Below, piece by piece: positions 1 to 9,216 of a stretch of DNA of 64,000 nucleotides. Position 1 is the first letter of the stretch, and every line of letters starts with the position of its first letter. A model generated the notes under the pieces. It saw only the letters and a list, made by a program, of their open reading frames with translations, was not told the DNA's origin and ran no database searches. The stretch lies in the NCBI GenBank assembly GCA_022448365.1, contig JAKVCS010000003.1, forward strand, positions 992,001-1,056,000. Direction: 5' to 3'. The DNA is from Saccharospirillaceae bacterium. Lineage in GTDB: Bacteria > Pseudomonadota > Gammaproteobacteria > Pseudomonadales > Oceanobacteraceae. A program made the position numbers and the translations under genes.

Positions 1-637
1 TGGTAATAAAGACGCCGTCGCCGAAAAGGCGCTGCTGGAACGTATCGTAGAGCATTTGGAAGGCGATCAACCGGTTCGCACGATGGAATTGAACGACGAC
101 GATCAGAGTCGCATACGACTATTCCACATGATCACGATCAAACCAACCATGTATATCGCCAACGTGGCGGAAGATGGTTTCGACGATAATCCACATCTTG
201 ATGTGGTTCGAGGAATTGCTGCGAATGAAAATGCCGTCGTTGTGCCGGTTTGCAACAAGATCGAGCAGGAAATTTCTGAACTGGAAGATGCCGAAGACGT
301 TGCCATGTTTCTTGAAGAAATGGGCCAGAGTGAACCGGGTCTCAACCGGGTTATTCGAGGCGGTTATGAGTTGTTAGGGCTGCAGACGTATTTCACTGCC
401 GGCAAAAAAGAAGTGCGCGCCTGGACCGTGAAACAAGGTGCTACTGCCCCTCAGGCAGCGGGTGTGATTCACACCGATTTTGAACGCGGTTTCATCCGTG
501 CTGAGACCATGTCTTACGATGACTTTATCGCTCATAATGGCGAATCTGGTTGTAAAGCTGCAGGGAAGTTGCGGGTAGAAGGCAAAGATTACATCGTGAA
601 AGATGGTGATGTGATGCATTTCCTCTTTAACGTGTAA
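1..637 (+). CDS. ychF: YchF, Obg-family ATPase/GTPase, C-terminal part
   Basis: The frame is open from base 2, so the gene starts upstream; about 211 C-terminal residues are present and the TTG at 56 is not a real start. Seen: the segment [13 protein letters not shown], the [18 protein letters not shown] stretch that follows the G domain, and the TGS-like C-terminus ([19 protein letters not shown], then [12 protein letters not shown] and a terminal [13 protein letters not shown]). These are characteristic of YchF, a universally conserved P-loop protein that prefers ATP over GTP and associates with ribosomes; the function is family knowledge. The nucleotide-binding G1-G3 motifs lie outside the window. 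A strong terminator follows directly. Confidence 0.96.
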   Translation, partial: GNKDAVAEKALLERIVEHLEGDQPVRTMELNDDDQSRIRLFHMITIKPTMYIANVAEDGFDDNPHLDVVRGIAANENAVVVPVCNKIEQEISELEDAEDVAMFLEEMGQSEPGLNRVIRGGYELLGLQTYFTAGKKEVRAWTVKQGATAPQAAGVIHTDFERGFIRAETMSYDDFIAHNGESGCKAAGKLRVEGKDYIVKDGDVMHFLFNV

Positions 638-647
638 CTCAAACCTT

Positions 648-676
648 AAAAATGCCACCCCGAGGTGGCATTTTTT
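648..676 (+). terminator. Rho-independent terminator after ychF
   Basis: Hairpin with arms ATGCCACC and GGTGGCAT around a CCGA loop, preceded by an A run and followed by six T. It begins 11 bases after the ychF stop codon. Confidence 0.9.
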
Positions 677-825
677 GCTCCAGTGACCTCATTATCTTTA
701 CTTTGATCGTTTGGCACATAAAAACGCCAAACTGTTCAATAAATTAGCAAAATCGACTCGCCAAATAATCCATACTCTTTCTATAATTCCTGTTTGAGAT
801 TAAAACGTCCACACGGAGAGTATCG

Positions 826-3633
826 ATGAACGCCTATTCAAAGACCGCACTCGCGGCAGCCATTACCACTGCATTGACCGCTTGCAGTAGCGGCTCCACC
901 AGCAACGATGACAGCCAACCGTCGAATAATGGTAGCGATGACAACCAACAGACTGAAGCCGTTACTGTTGAACGCGTCAGCCTGACGGGGCTGGCGGTAA
1001 AAGGCAACGTGCTCAACGCACAGGTTGAGATGTTCAAAATTCTGAACGGGACTGTGGACACCACCGCTTTTGCAACAGGAACCACCGACTCCAATGGACG
1101 TTACAGCCTGCTGGCTGTGTCTGAAACACCCTACAACGGACCAGCACTGGTAAAAATCAGCCACCGTACGGGAGCTAAAATGGTGTGTGATTCACCTGCT
1201 GGCTGTGTTGGTACGCAACAAGCTGATGATCAGCAGGCTCCTGATGGCATTCAGTTCAACGAATTATTCGATCTGCCAACCGATTTTGAAATGACTGCGA
1301 TTTTACCGCGAGTCAACACTAGTAAAGAGACTGAACAGGTATTTTCAGCCAACGTTACCTCCCTGACCCATGCCTCTGCGCAGTTTGTTTCATCACAAAG
1401 CACCATTGATGAAACTCTGATTCGTCAACTCAACAACCGCATCCGAACCATGTTTGGTTTAAGCGGTAATGTTGACCTATTACTGACTGAACCGACCGAC
1501 GTAACAAACAGCGATGTCACAGCGGATCAGGCTGCGCTCTACGGCTCATTGACTGCTGCACTGGCGGACATTGCCAAACAAAAAGATATTACGGTTGGAG
1601 AAGTATTAAATCAGTTTTCCAACTCGCTATCGGCGGAAGGCCAATTGCTATGGAATAACAAAACAGATACCAGCAAGATATCCATTGAAGAGATTCTCGC
1701 TGCAGCTCAACGCGTTATTACAGAGCTCAAGAGAAACAGCAGTTCTGACTTTACTCTCATCGATCAGGTTGTGGTCGGAGGGATCACCAACGCCAATGGC
1801 CGTCCGGGTGATGGCCCTGGCAGTATCAGCGACTTTAATCCACCGACCGCCATCCCTCCGGCAAATCAGCAAATTATCGTGGGCAATCAGGCGATACTGT
1901 CAGGCTCAAGCGATCAGAGCGACGTTAGCTACAGCTGGTCAAAGATCAGCGGCCCAGTGATCCCGGATGTTAGCTTTCCTGTCACGGCACAAAACCTGGA
2001 CATTACCCCAAATATCGCCGGAGATTATGAGTTTGACCTGACCGTCTCGAAAGCGGGCCAAACCGGATCAGCTCGTGTACGAGTTACGGTTGAGAGCCTT
2101 CCAGGTGCGGCATCTTTGGTTGCTGGTAAGTACTCGTTACTTGCAGGAACTGCCGATTTTGCCGTCAATGATCCTGGCACATCAAACCGATCACTCGCAC
2201 TTGAACTCGGTACAGAGCGCACAACAGGCTTTGAGTTAGAGGCGGGATCAGGCAGTAACCTGACGTTGAATTTTGATGGCACAATAGAAAATGATTGGGA
2301 TTTAACCCAATCGTTCACCACAAACGCAGTGTTTAGTGGAACAGATGCGCCTAAATCTACAATTTCAGGTAACTTATCAAATGCCGATATTGATACTGGG
2401 GCCGGGTCGGAGCCAGGAGAAGTTGACTCGGAGGGGAATATCTCAATTGATGCGGGCGCCGACTTAAACATAGAGAGTGACCGTATTAATTACTATTTTG
2501 CGCGCAGGGTCGACCTTGTTGAGGTAGCACCTGGCAGTTACGTATCGACTCAGCTGGCCCGAGAGTCGGAAGTTGGTAAAACGGCGGACAACCAACCGGA
2601 CTTCAGTGATCGAAAACGTGAAAGTACGATTGTTGATACGCTGATATTTAACAAGGATGACGGAAGCTTTACCGGAACGAATATTCAACCTGAGTATGGC
2701 GTAATCAGTGTTGAGTTAGGATCCGATGAGTCAAATGGCCAAGCGATTGCGTCGGAGCTGCAAACCTGGGAAACCGTTGCTACTGATAGTGGTTTCAACC
2801 TCAAGCGAAAAACCGATTCCAGTCTGAACAAAGTTGGCCGGATTATTTCAAGATTTTCAGCAGGCTTGACCTTCGACGGCAACACCTACACGCAGATTAC
2901 CGATCCGACTCTGCGCGATTCAGTGACCAGCAACAAAGACACCAGCGGTGAAGCAAACGATAGTGATGCTCTACCAGCATTCTTCCTCTCCGATGGAAGT
3001 TCGCTATTCAATATTCCCTCGTCTCTGCTCGATGAAGTTCTCGATGGATACAGTAATGCCAGCGCGATTTTTGAAGGCTTATTCAGCCCGCAGGGCGAGG
3101 TGATTAATGTCAATCTGATGGTGAAAGGGTCTCTGGGCCAGTTCAATGGCACAAACATCGTTACTCAGGTTCTCAACCGTAATATCGGGGTTGCGATCGA
3201 TAACGCAGATCCGGGGACCATTAGCGGAGAATATCGCATCCAGGGAATTGAGTATGGCATTCGCAAAGGTAGCCCTGGCGTTCAGGTCGCTGCTCTGAAT
3301 GGCACACTGTCATTCAATGGCTCTGCGGCTGAATTTGATGTTCAGTCGGATGACGTGAGTCTGGTTACGGAAAACAATTTCTTCGGTGTAAACGTTACGG
3401 GTGAGCGAAATAGTGGCACGGTCACTGTCACAACGGCGGCGAATGGTCGTATTACGCTCAGTGATATTGACACCACACTGGAAGGTTTCGTCAGCACCGA
3501 TAAAAAACGCATGGTATTGCGCCTAATTAGCAAAGAGGCAGTAGACAGTGCCAATGCGCCTGCAAGTCAGGCAGATGAAGCGCGCCATGGCTATGTTATT
3601 GCAACGCTGATCGAAGATCAGACCGCCCAGTAA
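826..3633 (+). CDS. Large putative lipoprotein with Ig/PKD-like domain, unknown function
   Basis: A 935-residue protein I cannot assign to a characterised family. The N-terminus is a lipoprotein signal with lipobox LTAC and acceptor Cys20, followed by a Ser/Asn/Asp-rich linker (residues 21-45). Residues about 50-110 look like a carboxypeptidase-regulatory-like beta fold (VSLTGLAVKGNVLNAQVEMF, then TDSNGRYSLL). Residues about 345-430 resemble a PKD/Ig-like domain (GNQAILSGSSDQ, YSWSKISGP, GDYEFDLTVSKAG). The rest is Asp/Asn/Ser/Thr-rich and predicted beta-rich, typical of exported proteins. ATG 826 has the upstream GGAG of ACGGAGAGTATCG. The gene stands alone between two terminators. An outer-membrane-anchored surface or adhesin-like role is inference only. 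Confidence 0.8.
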   Translation: MNAYSKTALAAAITTALTACSSGSTSNDDSQPSNNGSDDNQQTEAVTVERVSLTGLAVKGNVLNAQVEMFKILNGTVDTTAFATGTTDSNGRYSLLAVSETPYNGPALVKISHRTGAKMVCDSPAGCVGTQQADDQQAPDGIQFNELFDLPTDFEMTAILPRVNTSKETEQVFSANVTSLTHASAQFVSSQSTIDETLIRQLNNRIRTMFGLSGNVDLLLTEPTDVTNSDVTADQAALYGSLTAALADIAKQKDITVGEVLNQFSNSLSAEGQLLWNNKTDTSKISIEEILAAAQRVITELKRNSSSDFTLIDQVVVGGITNANGRPGDGPGSISDFNPPTAIPPANQQIIVGNQAILSGSSDQSDVSYSWSKISGPVIPDVSFPVTAQNLDITPNIAGDYEFDLTVSKAGQTGSARVRVTVESLPGAASLVAGKYSLLAGTADFAVNDPGTSNRSLALELGTERTTGFELEAGSGSNLTLNFDGTIENDWDLTQSFTTNAVFSGTDAPKSTISGNLSNADIDTGAGSEPGEVDSEGNISIDAGADLNIESDRINYYFARRVDLVEVAPGSYVSTQLARESEVGKTADNQPDFSDRKRESTIVDTLIFNKDDGSFTGTNIQPEYGVISVELGSDESNGQAIASELQTWETVATDSGFNLKRKTDSSLNKVGRIISRFSAGLTFDGNTYTQITDPTLRDSVTSNKDTSGEANDSDALPAFFLSDGSSLFNIPSSLLDEVLDGYSNASAIFEGLFSPQGEVINVNLMVKGSLGQFNGTNIVTQVLNRNIGVAIDNADPGTISGEYRIQGIEYGIRKGSPGVQVAALNGTLSFNGSAAEFDVQSDDVSLVTENNFFGVNVTGERNSGTVTVTTAANGRITLSDIDTTLEGFVSTDKKRMVLRLISKEAVDSANAPASQADEARHGYVIATLIEDQTAQ

Positions 3634-3655
3634 CGAACCAATGACTGCCTACTTA

Positions 3656-3679
3656 AGCCCTGCTGGTAACAGCAGGGCT
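3656..3679 (+). terminator. Terminator-like hairpin after the large lipoprotein
   Basis: Perfect 10-bp arms AGCCCTGCTG and CAGCAGGGCT around a GTAA tetraloop, 23 bases past the stop codon. The following TGTCTCAGT is a poor U tract, so termination may be partial or Rho-assisted. Confidence 0.7.
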
Positions 3680-3808
3680 GTCTCAGTAGTCTGTTATACA
3701 ATTCTCCGGATTAGTCAGCACAAACACGATTGCAACAAATCATCTCGGTAATCAAACTCAATGCAGTTACCCGATTGAGTTATACTATGCGCCTTTTGAG
3801 CTATCTCA

Positions 3809-4981
3809 GTGCGCATTCCACTTCCCTTCCTACTTGCCTTTCTGTCTGCCATTCCACCACTGGCGATTGATATGTACCTGCCCGCAATGGCACTGATGGC
3901 GGGTGATCTCAGGGTTGATATTCATCAAGTTGAACTATCGGTGAGTACTTTTTTAATAGGTTACGCCATCGGCCAGCTATCCGGCGGCCCATTATCGGAT
4001 CGCTTTGGCAGGCGACCTGTGATCATATTAGGCTTGTCGTTATTTTCGATAGCCAGTTTGCTACTGATTACTGTTGAATCTTTACAGAACTTATTGGCAC
4101 TTCGGGTGTTTCAGGCAGTTGGCGGGGGAATCGCCACTGTTAATTCAGCTGCCGTTGTCCGTGATCGCTATCAAGGCAACGATATCGCTAAAACGCTGTC
4201 GATGGTTGCCATGATCATGATGTTGGCTCCACTTATCGCACCGATGCTAGGTTCTCTGGTGGTGAAGTTTGGGCACTGGCGGGAGATATTTACCTTCCTT
4301 TCTATCTATGCAGTATTGGTACTGATAATACTGACGTGGCAACTGGAAGAAAGTCACCCGAAGGAGAATCGCCAAAAAGCGTCACCATGGCAGAACTACC
4401 TGAGGGTAATCCGCCACCGAAGGGCCAGAGGATTTATTTTGTCGCTGGCGTTTGCCTTCGCCACCATGTTTGTTTTCATCACCGCATCACCGTATTTATA
4501 TCTGGAGTATTTCAACCAACCTCCGTCAGTGTTTCCCTGGTTATTTGGCTCCAACATCGTTGTCATGATGACAATGAATCGGCTGAATATGGTGCTGCTC
4601 AATCGTTATAGCAGTAAGCAGTTATTGACCATGGGAATAATCATTCAACTTCTGGCAATACTGAGCCTTGTGATGCTCTACCTGGTGGTTCCCCCATCGT
4701 TGTGGATTACCGTGCCTTTGATCGCTCTTGCTGTCGGAAGCCTGGGATTGATTGCTGCAAATGCCATGAGCCTGGTTTTGCATTACTTCCAGGATATCAG
4801 CGGTTCAGCCACCGCGTTAATTGGAGTAACCGAATTTTGTATAGGTGCACTGTTTGGTTACTTCTGGACCCTGCTGCATAACGCAACCCCTTTGCCGATG
4901 ATGGTGATCATGGCTGTCTCTGCGATATTAGCTCTGCTATTTGCCTTGAGGGCCAGCAAATCGGCTGAGGAAAGCTGCTAA
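3809..4981 (+). CDS. MFS drug-resistance transporter, Bcr/CflA type
   Basis: A 390-residue inner-membrane protein with about 12 hydrophobic segments, the usual length for the Bcr/CflA drug:H+ antiporter branch of the major facilitator superfamily. Seen: the opening PPLAIDMYLPA typical of this branch, the MFS loop 2-3 motif GGPLSDRFGRRPV, FQAVGGG in helix 4, and a GHWREIF segment. The start is GTG 3809: an in-frame TGA lies at 3797 and the first ATG would remove helix 1. No good ribosome-binding site is visible. It is followed after 66 bp by a TetR regulator in the same direction, so local control is plausible. The substrate cannot be predicted. Confidence 0.9.
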   Translation: MRIPLPFLLAFLSAIPPLAIDMYLPAMALMAGDLRVDIHQVELSVSTFLIGYAIGQLSGGPLSDRFGRRPVIILGLSLFSIASLLLITVESLQNLLALRVFQAVGGGIATVNSAAVVRDRYQGNDIAKTLSMVAMIMMLAPLIAPMLGSLVVKFGHWREIFTFLSIYAVLVLIILTWQLEESHPKENRQKASPWQNYLRVIRHRRARGFILSLAFAFATMFVFITASPYLYLEYFNQPPSVFPWLFGSNIVVMMTMNRLNMVLLNRYSSKQLLTMGIIIQLLAILSLVMLYLVVPPSLWITVPLIALAVGSLGLIAANAMSLVLHYFQDISGSATALIGVTEFCIGALFGYFWTLLHNATPLPMMVIMAVSAILALLFALRASKSAEESC

Positions 4982-4982
4982 C

Positions 4983-4998
4983 GTTTCATTGATGAAAC
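4983..4998. promoter_or_regulatory. Inverted repeat between MFS gene and TetR gene
   Basis: GTTTCAT-TG-ATGAAAC, 7-bp perfect arms with a 2-bp spacer, two bases after the transporter stop codon and 50 bp before the TetR start. It has no U tract, so an operator for the downstream TetR gene fits better than a terminator. This is inference. Confidence 0.35.
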
Positions 4999-5047
4999 AA
5001 TCTGATTCAGTTATGACCTCTAGTACTGACCACTCAGGTAGACCAGA

Positions 5048-5641
5048 ATGAACATTCAGTCACAATCACAGAAACTTATGGACAAACGCGAACAGATACT
5101 CGATGCAACAGCCGACCTGATTGCCGAATGTGGGCTGCAGGCCAGTCCCATGTCAAAAGTTGCTAAAAGTGCCTGTTGTGGCGCAGGTACGATTTATCGC
5201 TACTTTGAAACCAAAGATGAACTGGTCCAGGAGTTGTTTGTTGACCTCGTCCAACGTCTGTCGTCCGAGTGTCTGCGCGAATACGATGAGACTGCTTGCA
5301 TAAAGATGCGCTTTTCACGTTTCTGGGGGAACTTTTACGGTTACATGTATTCCAATCCCAGAGATTGCACGCTGATGGACCAGCTTTCTGCATCGCCAGC
5401 AATATGCGGTGATTTTAAAGAAAAAGCGATGGAACAAATGTATAGCCTGCTGCACCGCATGTTGGATGATGGTAAAGAGCAGCAGCTATTCAAAAATTTG
5501 CCCAATGAAACATTAATCATGTTCATCTATGGCAGCCTGACAACCATTGCCAAGAAACAAAACACCATGCCAGAGAAATTGGCTGGTCAGTTTGAAACCG
5601 ATGATTTACTGAACCTGTGTTGGGATGCCATTAAGGCATAA
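5048..5641 (+). CDS. TetR/AcrR-family transcriptional regulator
   Basis: 197 residues. The N-terminal helix-turn-helix (residues about 12-58) is clear: REQILDATADLIAECG, then MSKVAKSACCGAGTIYRYF and KDELVQEL. The C-terminal helical domain is the ligand/dimer domain and cannot be assigned. Adjacent cysteines in the HTH turn (SACCGAGTIY) are unusual and could be redox- or metal-responsive, although this is speculation. It lies downstream of a Bcr/CflA-type exporter and upstream of a strong TGAAT-type palindrome and a small ORF; either could be its target. ATG 5048 has only a weak Shine-Dalgarno, and ATG 5078 is an alternative start. Confidence 0.9.
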   Translation: MNIQSQSQKLMDKREQILDATADLIAECGLQASPMSKVAKSACCGAGTIYRYFETKDELVQELFVDLVQRLSSECLREYDETACIKMRFSRFWGNFYGYMYSNPRDCTLMDQLSASPAICGDFKEKAMEQMYSLLHRMLDDGKEQQLFKNLPNETLIMFIYGSLTTIAKKQNTMPEKLAGQFETDDLLNLCWDAIKA

Positions 5642-5694
5642 CACACCAAATACCAAGAGCTACCGAAAAACCAATTAGAGCATTGTTTTACGCT

Positions 5695-5712
5695 AGTGAA
5701 TGAATATTCACT
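5695..5712. promoter_or_regulatory. Palindromic operator candidate (TetR-type or ArgR-box-like)
   Basis: AGTGAAT-GAAT-ATTCACT has perfect 7-bp arms and lies 28-45 bp upstream of the small ORF. It fits TetR-family operators and also the ArgR half-site geometry TGAAT-N4-ATTCA. Which protein binds cannot be decided from sequence; the adjacent TetR gene is the simplest candidate. Confidence 0.5.
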
Positions 5713-5739
5713 CTTAAGCAAACAGACCAGGAGATTACG

Positions 5740-5883
5740 ATGAATACAAGCGCTGTCGCAGAACCAGTCACCAACAAACCTGATACTATTCGTCCGGCGC
5801 AGAAGCCGCGCGTCGACACAGGGTACTATGAAATGCTGACACAACTGGCTCTGACCAATAAACGTCGCCAACGAGCAGCCTGA
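5740..5883 (+). CDS. Small 47-residue hypothetical protein
   Basis: ATG 5740 is preceded by CCAGGAGATTACG, giving AGGAG at a good distance, and the frame runs 47 codons to TGA 5881. The product starts MNTSAVAEPV, is Pro/Thr-rich in its first half (KPDTIRPAQKPRVDTG) and ends in a basic helix-like tail (YYEMLTQLALTNKRRQRAA). It has no signal peptide or membrane segment. A palindromic operator candidate lies just upstream and a hairpin covers its stop codon, so it looks like a discrete transcription unit. I do not recognise the family. Confidence 0.6.
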   Translation: MNTSAVAEPVTNKPDTIRPAQKPRVDTGYYEMLTQLALTNKRRQRAA

Positions 5884-5894
5884 TTGTCAGGCTG
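5876..5894. terminator. Hairpin between convergent genes
   Basis: CAGCCTGA-TTG-TCAGGCTG, 8-bp perfect arms, spanning the stop codon of the 47-residue ORF and ending just before the stop of the gene on the other strand. There is no clear U tract, so its efficiency is uncertain. Confidence 0.4.
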
Positions 5895-5896
5895 TT

Positions 5897-6493
5897 CTAG
5901 TGCAGTATTGCACCCTCACCGTTGTCGGTAACGGCAAACGCAGCCGGTAAAACCGCCAGACGATTAACCATCAGTACACTGTGGTCAGGAATGAGGATAT
6001 CCCCCTCCGCGTTGATCAAGGGATCGAGTAAGACGCATGTGGCGTCGATAGCATCCAAGCCAACAATGATCGCCAACGGTGCACCAAAGTGAGTATTCAG
6101 CGACACCAGATCGCCGATTTCCAGTTCTTCCCGCTCGGTGATTACGTCATCTGCCAGTAACTCGTCTAACGGTCTTGGCGTTTGGAAACGATGCAGTGCG
6201 ACTAATTGCACAATTCCCTGGACCACATCATCATTCAAATCCAGTTCAATGTCCGGACGATCATTGGTATCAACGACCCGCTCTATTAGATCTAAAAACA
6301 GGCTACTGTCTTCCTCCGACCAACGCAGGTCCTGGGGTTCATAGCAGGGAGATTTAGAGGGGAAACTGACGTCCATAGGTACTTCGGCAACATCGCCGCC
6401 AGCGTCCGCAGGCATCAATAAACTGACAACATTTATTCCCTGCTGCTTGGTCTGGCTGATTCGCCAAAACAGGGGTTGCATCTCTGCATTCAT
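5897..6493 (-). CDS. Hypothetical protein, 198 residues
   Basis: No family is recognised. The start is ATG 6493, because TAAGGAG sits 8 bases upstream of it; the earlier in-frame GTG 6502 overlaps that Shine-Dalgarno. The product is acidic and soluble, with no signal peptide. It has a middle segment EEDSSLFLDLIERVVDTND and a C-terminal half that reads like a small beta domain (LEIGDLVSLNTHFGAPLAII, then DILIPDHSVLMVNRLAVLPA). It is convergent with the 47-residue ORF and divergent from the lipoprotein gene at 6693, with a shared 199-bp promoter region. Confidence 0.7.
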   Translation of the reverse strand: MNAEMQPLFWRISQTKQQGINVVSLLMPADAGGDVAEVPMDVSFPSKSPCYEPQDLRWSEEDSSLFLDLIERVVDTNDRPDIELDLNDDVVQGIVQLVALHRFQTPRPLDELLADDVITEREELEIGDLVSLNTHFGAPLAIIVGLDAIDATCVLLDPLINAEGDILIPDHSVLMVNRLAVLPAAFAVTDNGEGAILH

Positions 6494-6692
6494 AGGGATC
6501 ACTCCTTAGTCTTCGCTTACACCGGTTTACAGGTTCTCGAACGATGAAACAAGGCATCCTCTTTGGTTTGCATACTTTCTATATATCAGCCAAGTCACGC
6601 AGAAACAAGCACTAACTGGTCGCATTCTCGTGTACAGATGATAATATCGGCAAAAAAATAATCCGCTGTGGATCGTTGTATAAGGAAGAAAC

Positions 6693-7637
6693 ATGAACCT
6701 GATTTCTCAAACCGCCATCGCCACATTGGCCCTAGTGCTGCTCAGTGGTTGTTCCAATAAAATTGCTAACTTTGAAGCCATTAGCCAAACCGCAAAGCGC
6801 GACGCCGCCGTTGCCGATGAGTCTGCAGCGCGCACGATCCAACACGCTCAGTCCAAAATTGATCTGGCACGCAGTGAAAAACTGGAGTTTTATGCTCCAC
6901 GCCACCTCGAACTGGCTCAGGAGCAATTGCTCGAAGCACAAGAGATGCACACCGGCGGAGAGCCCGATGGCCCGGTTAAAACCGTTGCAATGACTTCAAT
7001 AAGAACACTGGACGCAGGCCTGGAGACCAAGCGTAATATTCTCGAGCAACTGAAACCGACGCTTGATCACCGCGGTGTTCTGCTGAAAATCAAAGCCGAC
7101 CAGTTTTTCCCCACTGACTTTGCCGGCCTGGAGCAGACGTTACGTGAAATGATTGACCTGATGGAAGACAGCCAGACCCTTGAAGTTCGCAAACGTCAGA
7201 AAGAACTGCTGGCACGCATGCACCAGGTTGAAGTCAACACCATTGAATACATCCAGCTGAAACCCGTAAAAGATCAACTTGAACGTATTGATGCCAGAGG
7301 CGGCTCATCCGTTGCCCCGATCAGCTGGGATACAGCACAAAAGGCTTTGATGCAGAGTCAGGCATTAATCGCTAAAACGCCGCGAGCCAAGGGAGCAATC
7401 GCCAAAGCCACCGTCGCAGCAACACGCGCTGCAGAGCATGCGGCTGTGATTACTGATTTGAGTAATGAAATTCTGGATGCTGACTCTGATGTGGCAGAAG
7501 GTATTGCTCTGCGTATGGAACGCTGGTTGTACCGTATTAGTGTGGCGCTGAAACACGACGACATTCGGCACGAACCCTTAGCTGATCAGGCAGCAGAATA
7601 TGCCAGTGCGATCGAGGCAGTGATGCGCAATAAATAA
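6693..7637 (+). CDS. Putative lipoprotein, helical, unknown function
   Basis: 314 residues with a lipoprotein signal (lipobox LLSGC, acceptor Cys20). The mature part is almost entirely predicted alpha-helix, rich in Ala, Gln, Glu and Lys. An early segment, ARSEKLEFYAPRHLELAQEQ, resembles the helical repeats of DUF4398-like periplasmic lipoproteins that often sit in front of OmpA-type domains, but no peptidoglycan-binding domain follows. ATG 6693 is preceded by AAGGAAG at good spacing. A terminator follows. A periplasmic scaffold or coiled-coil role is inference. Confidence 0.8.
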   Translation: MNLISQTAIATLALVLLSGCSNKIANFEAISQTAKRDAAVADESAARTIQHAQSKIDLARSEKLEFYAPRHLELAQEQLLEAQEMHTGGEPDGPVKTVAMTSIRTLDAGLETKRNILEQLKPTLDHRGVLLKIKADQFFPTDFAGLEQTLREMIDLMEDSQTLEVRKRQKELLARMHQVEVNTIEYIQLKPVKDQLERIDARGGSSVAPISWDTAQKALMQSQALIAKTPRAKGAIAKATVAATRAAEHAAVITDLSNEILDADSDVAEGIALRMERWLYRISVALKHDDIRHEPLADQAAEYASAIEAVMRNK

Positions 7638-7655
7638 ACGAAACAAAAATCAATC

Positions 7656-7679
7656 ACAGGCAGTATCGCAACTGCCTGT
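7656..7679 (+). terminator. Terminator hairpin before miaB
   Basis: ACAGGCAGT-ATCGCA-ACTGCCTGT, 9-bp perfect arms, 18 bases after the lipoprotein stop codon, followed by the pyrimidine-rich TCTCCCTTTC. Confidence 0.65.
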
Positions 7680-7802
7680 TCTCCCTTTCGTTCAGTTAAC
7701 TATCGCAGGTCAAAAAGTAGCAATTTTCCCTTCTGCCAACGTATAATGCCCCGCTTTTTTCAGCAGTAAGGGCGGTCTTCCGCCTCGATACATCCATTTC
7801 AC

Positions 7803-9167
7803 ATGACAGAGCAGGCTATGACAGAGAAGGCGAAAAAGCTTTTTATCAAAACCCACGGTTGCCAGATGAACGAATATGATTCTGCGCGCATGGCCGATAT
7901 GCTCGGTGAAAGCCATGAAATGGAGCTGACCACCAATCCGGAAGAAGCGGATGTTATCCTCCTCAATACCTGTTCAATCCGTGAAAAGGCCCAAGAGAAG
8001 GTATTCCATGAACTGGGACGCTGGAAGGGACTGAAAACCTCTAATCCAAACCTCAAGATTGGCGTGGGTGGCTGTGTTGCTTCTCAGGAAGGCGATGCCA
8101 TCATGAAACGGGCGCCATTTGTCGACATGGTATTTGGCCCGCAAACGCTTCACCGCCTGCCGGATATGGTCAATAAAGCAGACAATGCCATCAAAATCGT
8201 CGATGTGACTTTCCCGGAGATTGAAAAGTTTGATCACCTGCCACAGCCAAAAGTAGAAGGTTGTAGCGCATTCGTCTCGATCATGGAAGGTTGTTCCAAG
8301 TATTGTACATTCTGTGTTGTACCCTATACCCGTGGTGAAGAAGTCAGCCGTCCTCTGGCAGACGTTTTAAAAGAAGTTCAGTCACTGGCTGATCAGGGCG
8401 TACGTGAAGTCAACCTGCTCGGACAAAACGTAAATGCTTATCGTGGTGACACAGTCGATGGTGATGTTGCTGATTTAGCGGAATTAATTACCGAAGTTGC
8501 TGATATTGAGGGCATCGACCGAATTCGCTTCACAACATCGCATCCGCTGGAATTCAGTGACAGTCTGATTGATGTGTATGCAGAAGTACCAGAACTGGTC
8601 AGTCATATCCACCTGCCGGTACAAAGCGGCTCAAACCGAATTCTGGCAGCGATGAAGCGTGGCCACGAAATCGATATCTATATTGATAAAATCCGACGTC
8701 TGCGTGCATTACGTCCAGACATCTCCGTCTCATCCGATTTTATAGTTGGCTTTCCTGGCGAAACGCTTGAAGACTTTGAAGATACTATGAAGCTGATTGA
8801 ACAAATTGGTTTTGATACATCGTTCAGTTTTGTTTACAGCTCACGCCCAGGTACCCCGGCAGCTGACCTGGAAGACGATACGCCAGAAGATGTGAAGAAA
8901 GACCGCCTGCGTATCCTGCAAGCCCGCATCGTTCAGCACGCACAGCAGATCAGCCGTCGTATGGTCGGTAACGAGGAAACGATTCTGGTTACCGGAGTAT
9001 CCAAGAAAGACCCGGGCGAGCTGCAAGGCCGTACCGAAAACAATCGTGTGGTGAATTTCCGTCACCATGACCACGATATGATCGGTAAGTTTGTTAAAGT
9101 AAGTATCGAAGACGCGTATCCAAACAGCCTGCGCGGCATCGTACTGAATCCGGAACTGGCTTATTGA
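7803..9167 (+). CDS. miaB: MiaB, tRNA 2-methylthio-N6-(dimethylallyl)adenosine-37 methylthiotransferase
   Basis: 454 residues. A radical-SAM methylthiotransferase that converts i6A37 to ms2i6A37 in tRNAs reading UNN codons. Seen: the N-terminal UPF0004 domain with Cys20 ([12 protein letters not shown]), Cys57 (LLNTCSIRE) and Cys91 (GGCVASQEG), which bind the auxiliary 4Fe-4S cluster; the radical-SAM triad Cys164, Cys168, Cys171 (CSKYCTFC); and a C-terminal TRAM domain from about residue 380. ATG 7803 is used; ATG 7818 is an alternative. It is first in the miaB-ybeZ-ybeY-corC-lnt order conserved in gammaproteobacteria. Confidence 0.98.
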   Translation: MTEQAMTEKAKKLFIKTHGCQMNEYDSARMADMLGESHEMELTTNPEEADVILLNTCSIREKAQEKVFHELGRWKGLKTSNPNLKIGVGGCVASQEGDAIMKRAPFVDMVFGPQTLHRLPDMVNKADNAIKIVDVTFPEIEKFDHLPQPKVEGCSAFVSIMEGCSKYCTFCVVPYTRGEEVSRPLADVLKEVQSLADQGVREVNLLGQNVNAYRGDTVDGDVADLAELITEVADIEGIDRIRFTTSHPLEFSDSLIDVYAEVPELVSHIHLPVQSGSNRILAAMKRGHEIDIYIDKIRRLRALRPDISVSSDFIVGFPGETLEDFEDTMKLIEQIGFDTSFSFVYSSRPGTPAADLEDDTPEDVKKDRLRILQARIVQHAQQISRRMVGNEETILVTGVSKKDPGELQGRTENNRVVNFRHHDHDMIGKFVKVSIEDAYPNSLRGIVLNPELAY

Positions 9168-9216
9168 TTTGTCACATGACAATCATCGAACCTAGAAAGA
9201 GGCAACAGAGACCCTT

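Noticed and set aside
2025-2471. 148-codon antisense frame inside the large lipoprotein
   Set aside because: Ser/Pro/Val-rich shadow frame with no ribosome-binding site; the + strand shows signal peptide and domain structure.
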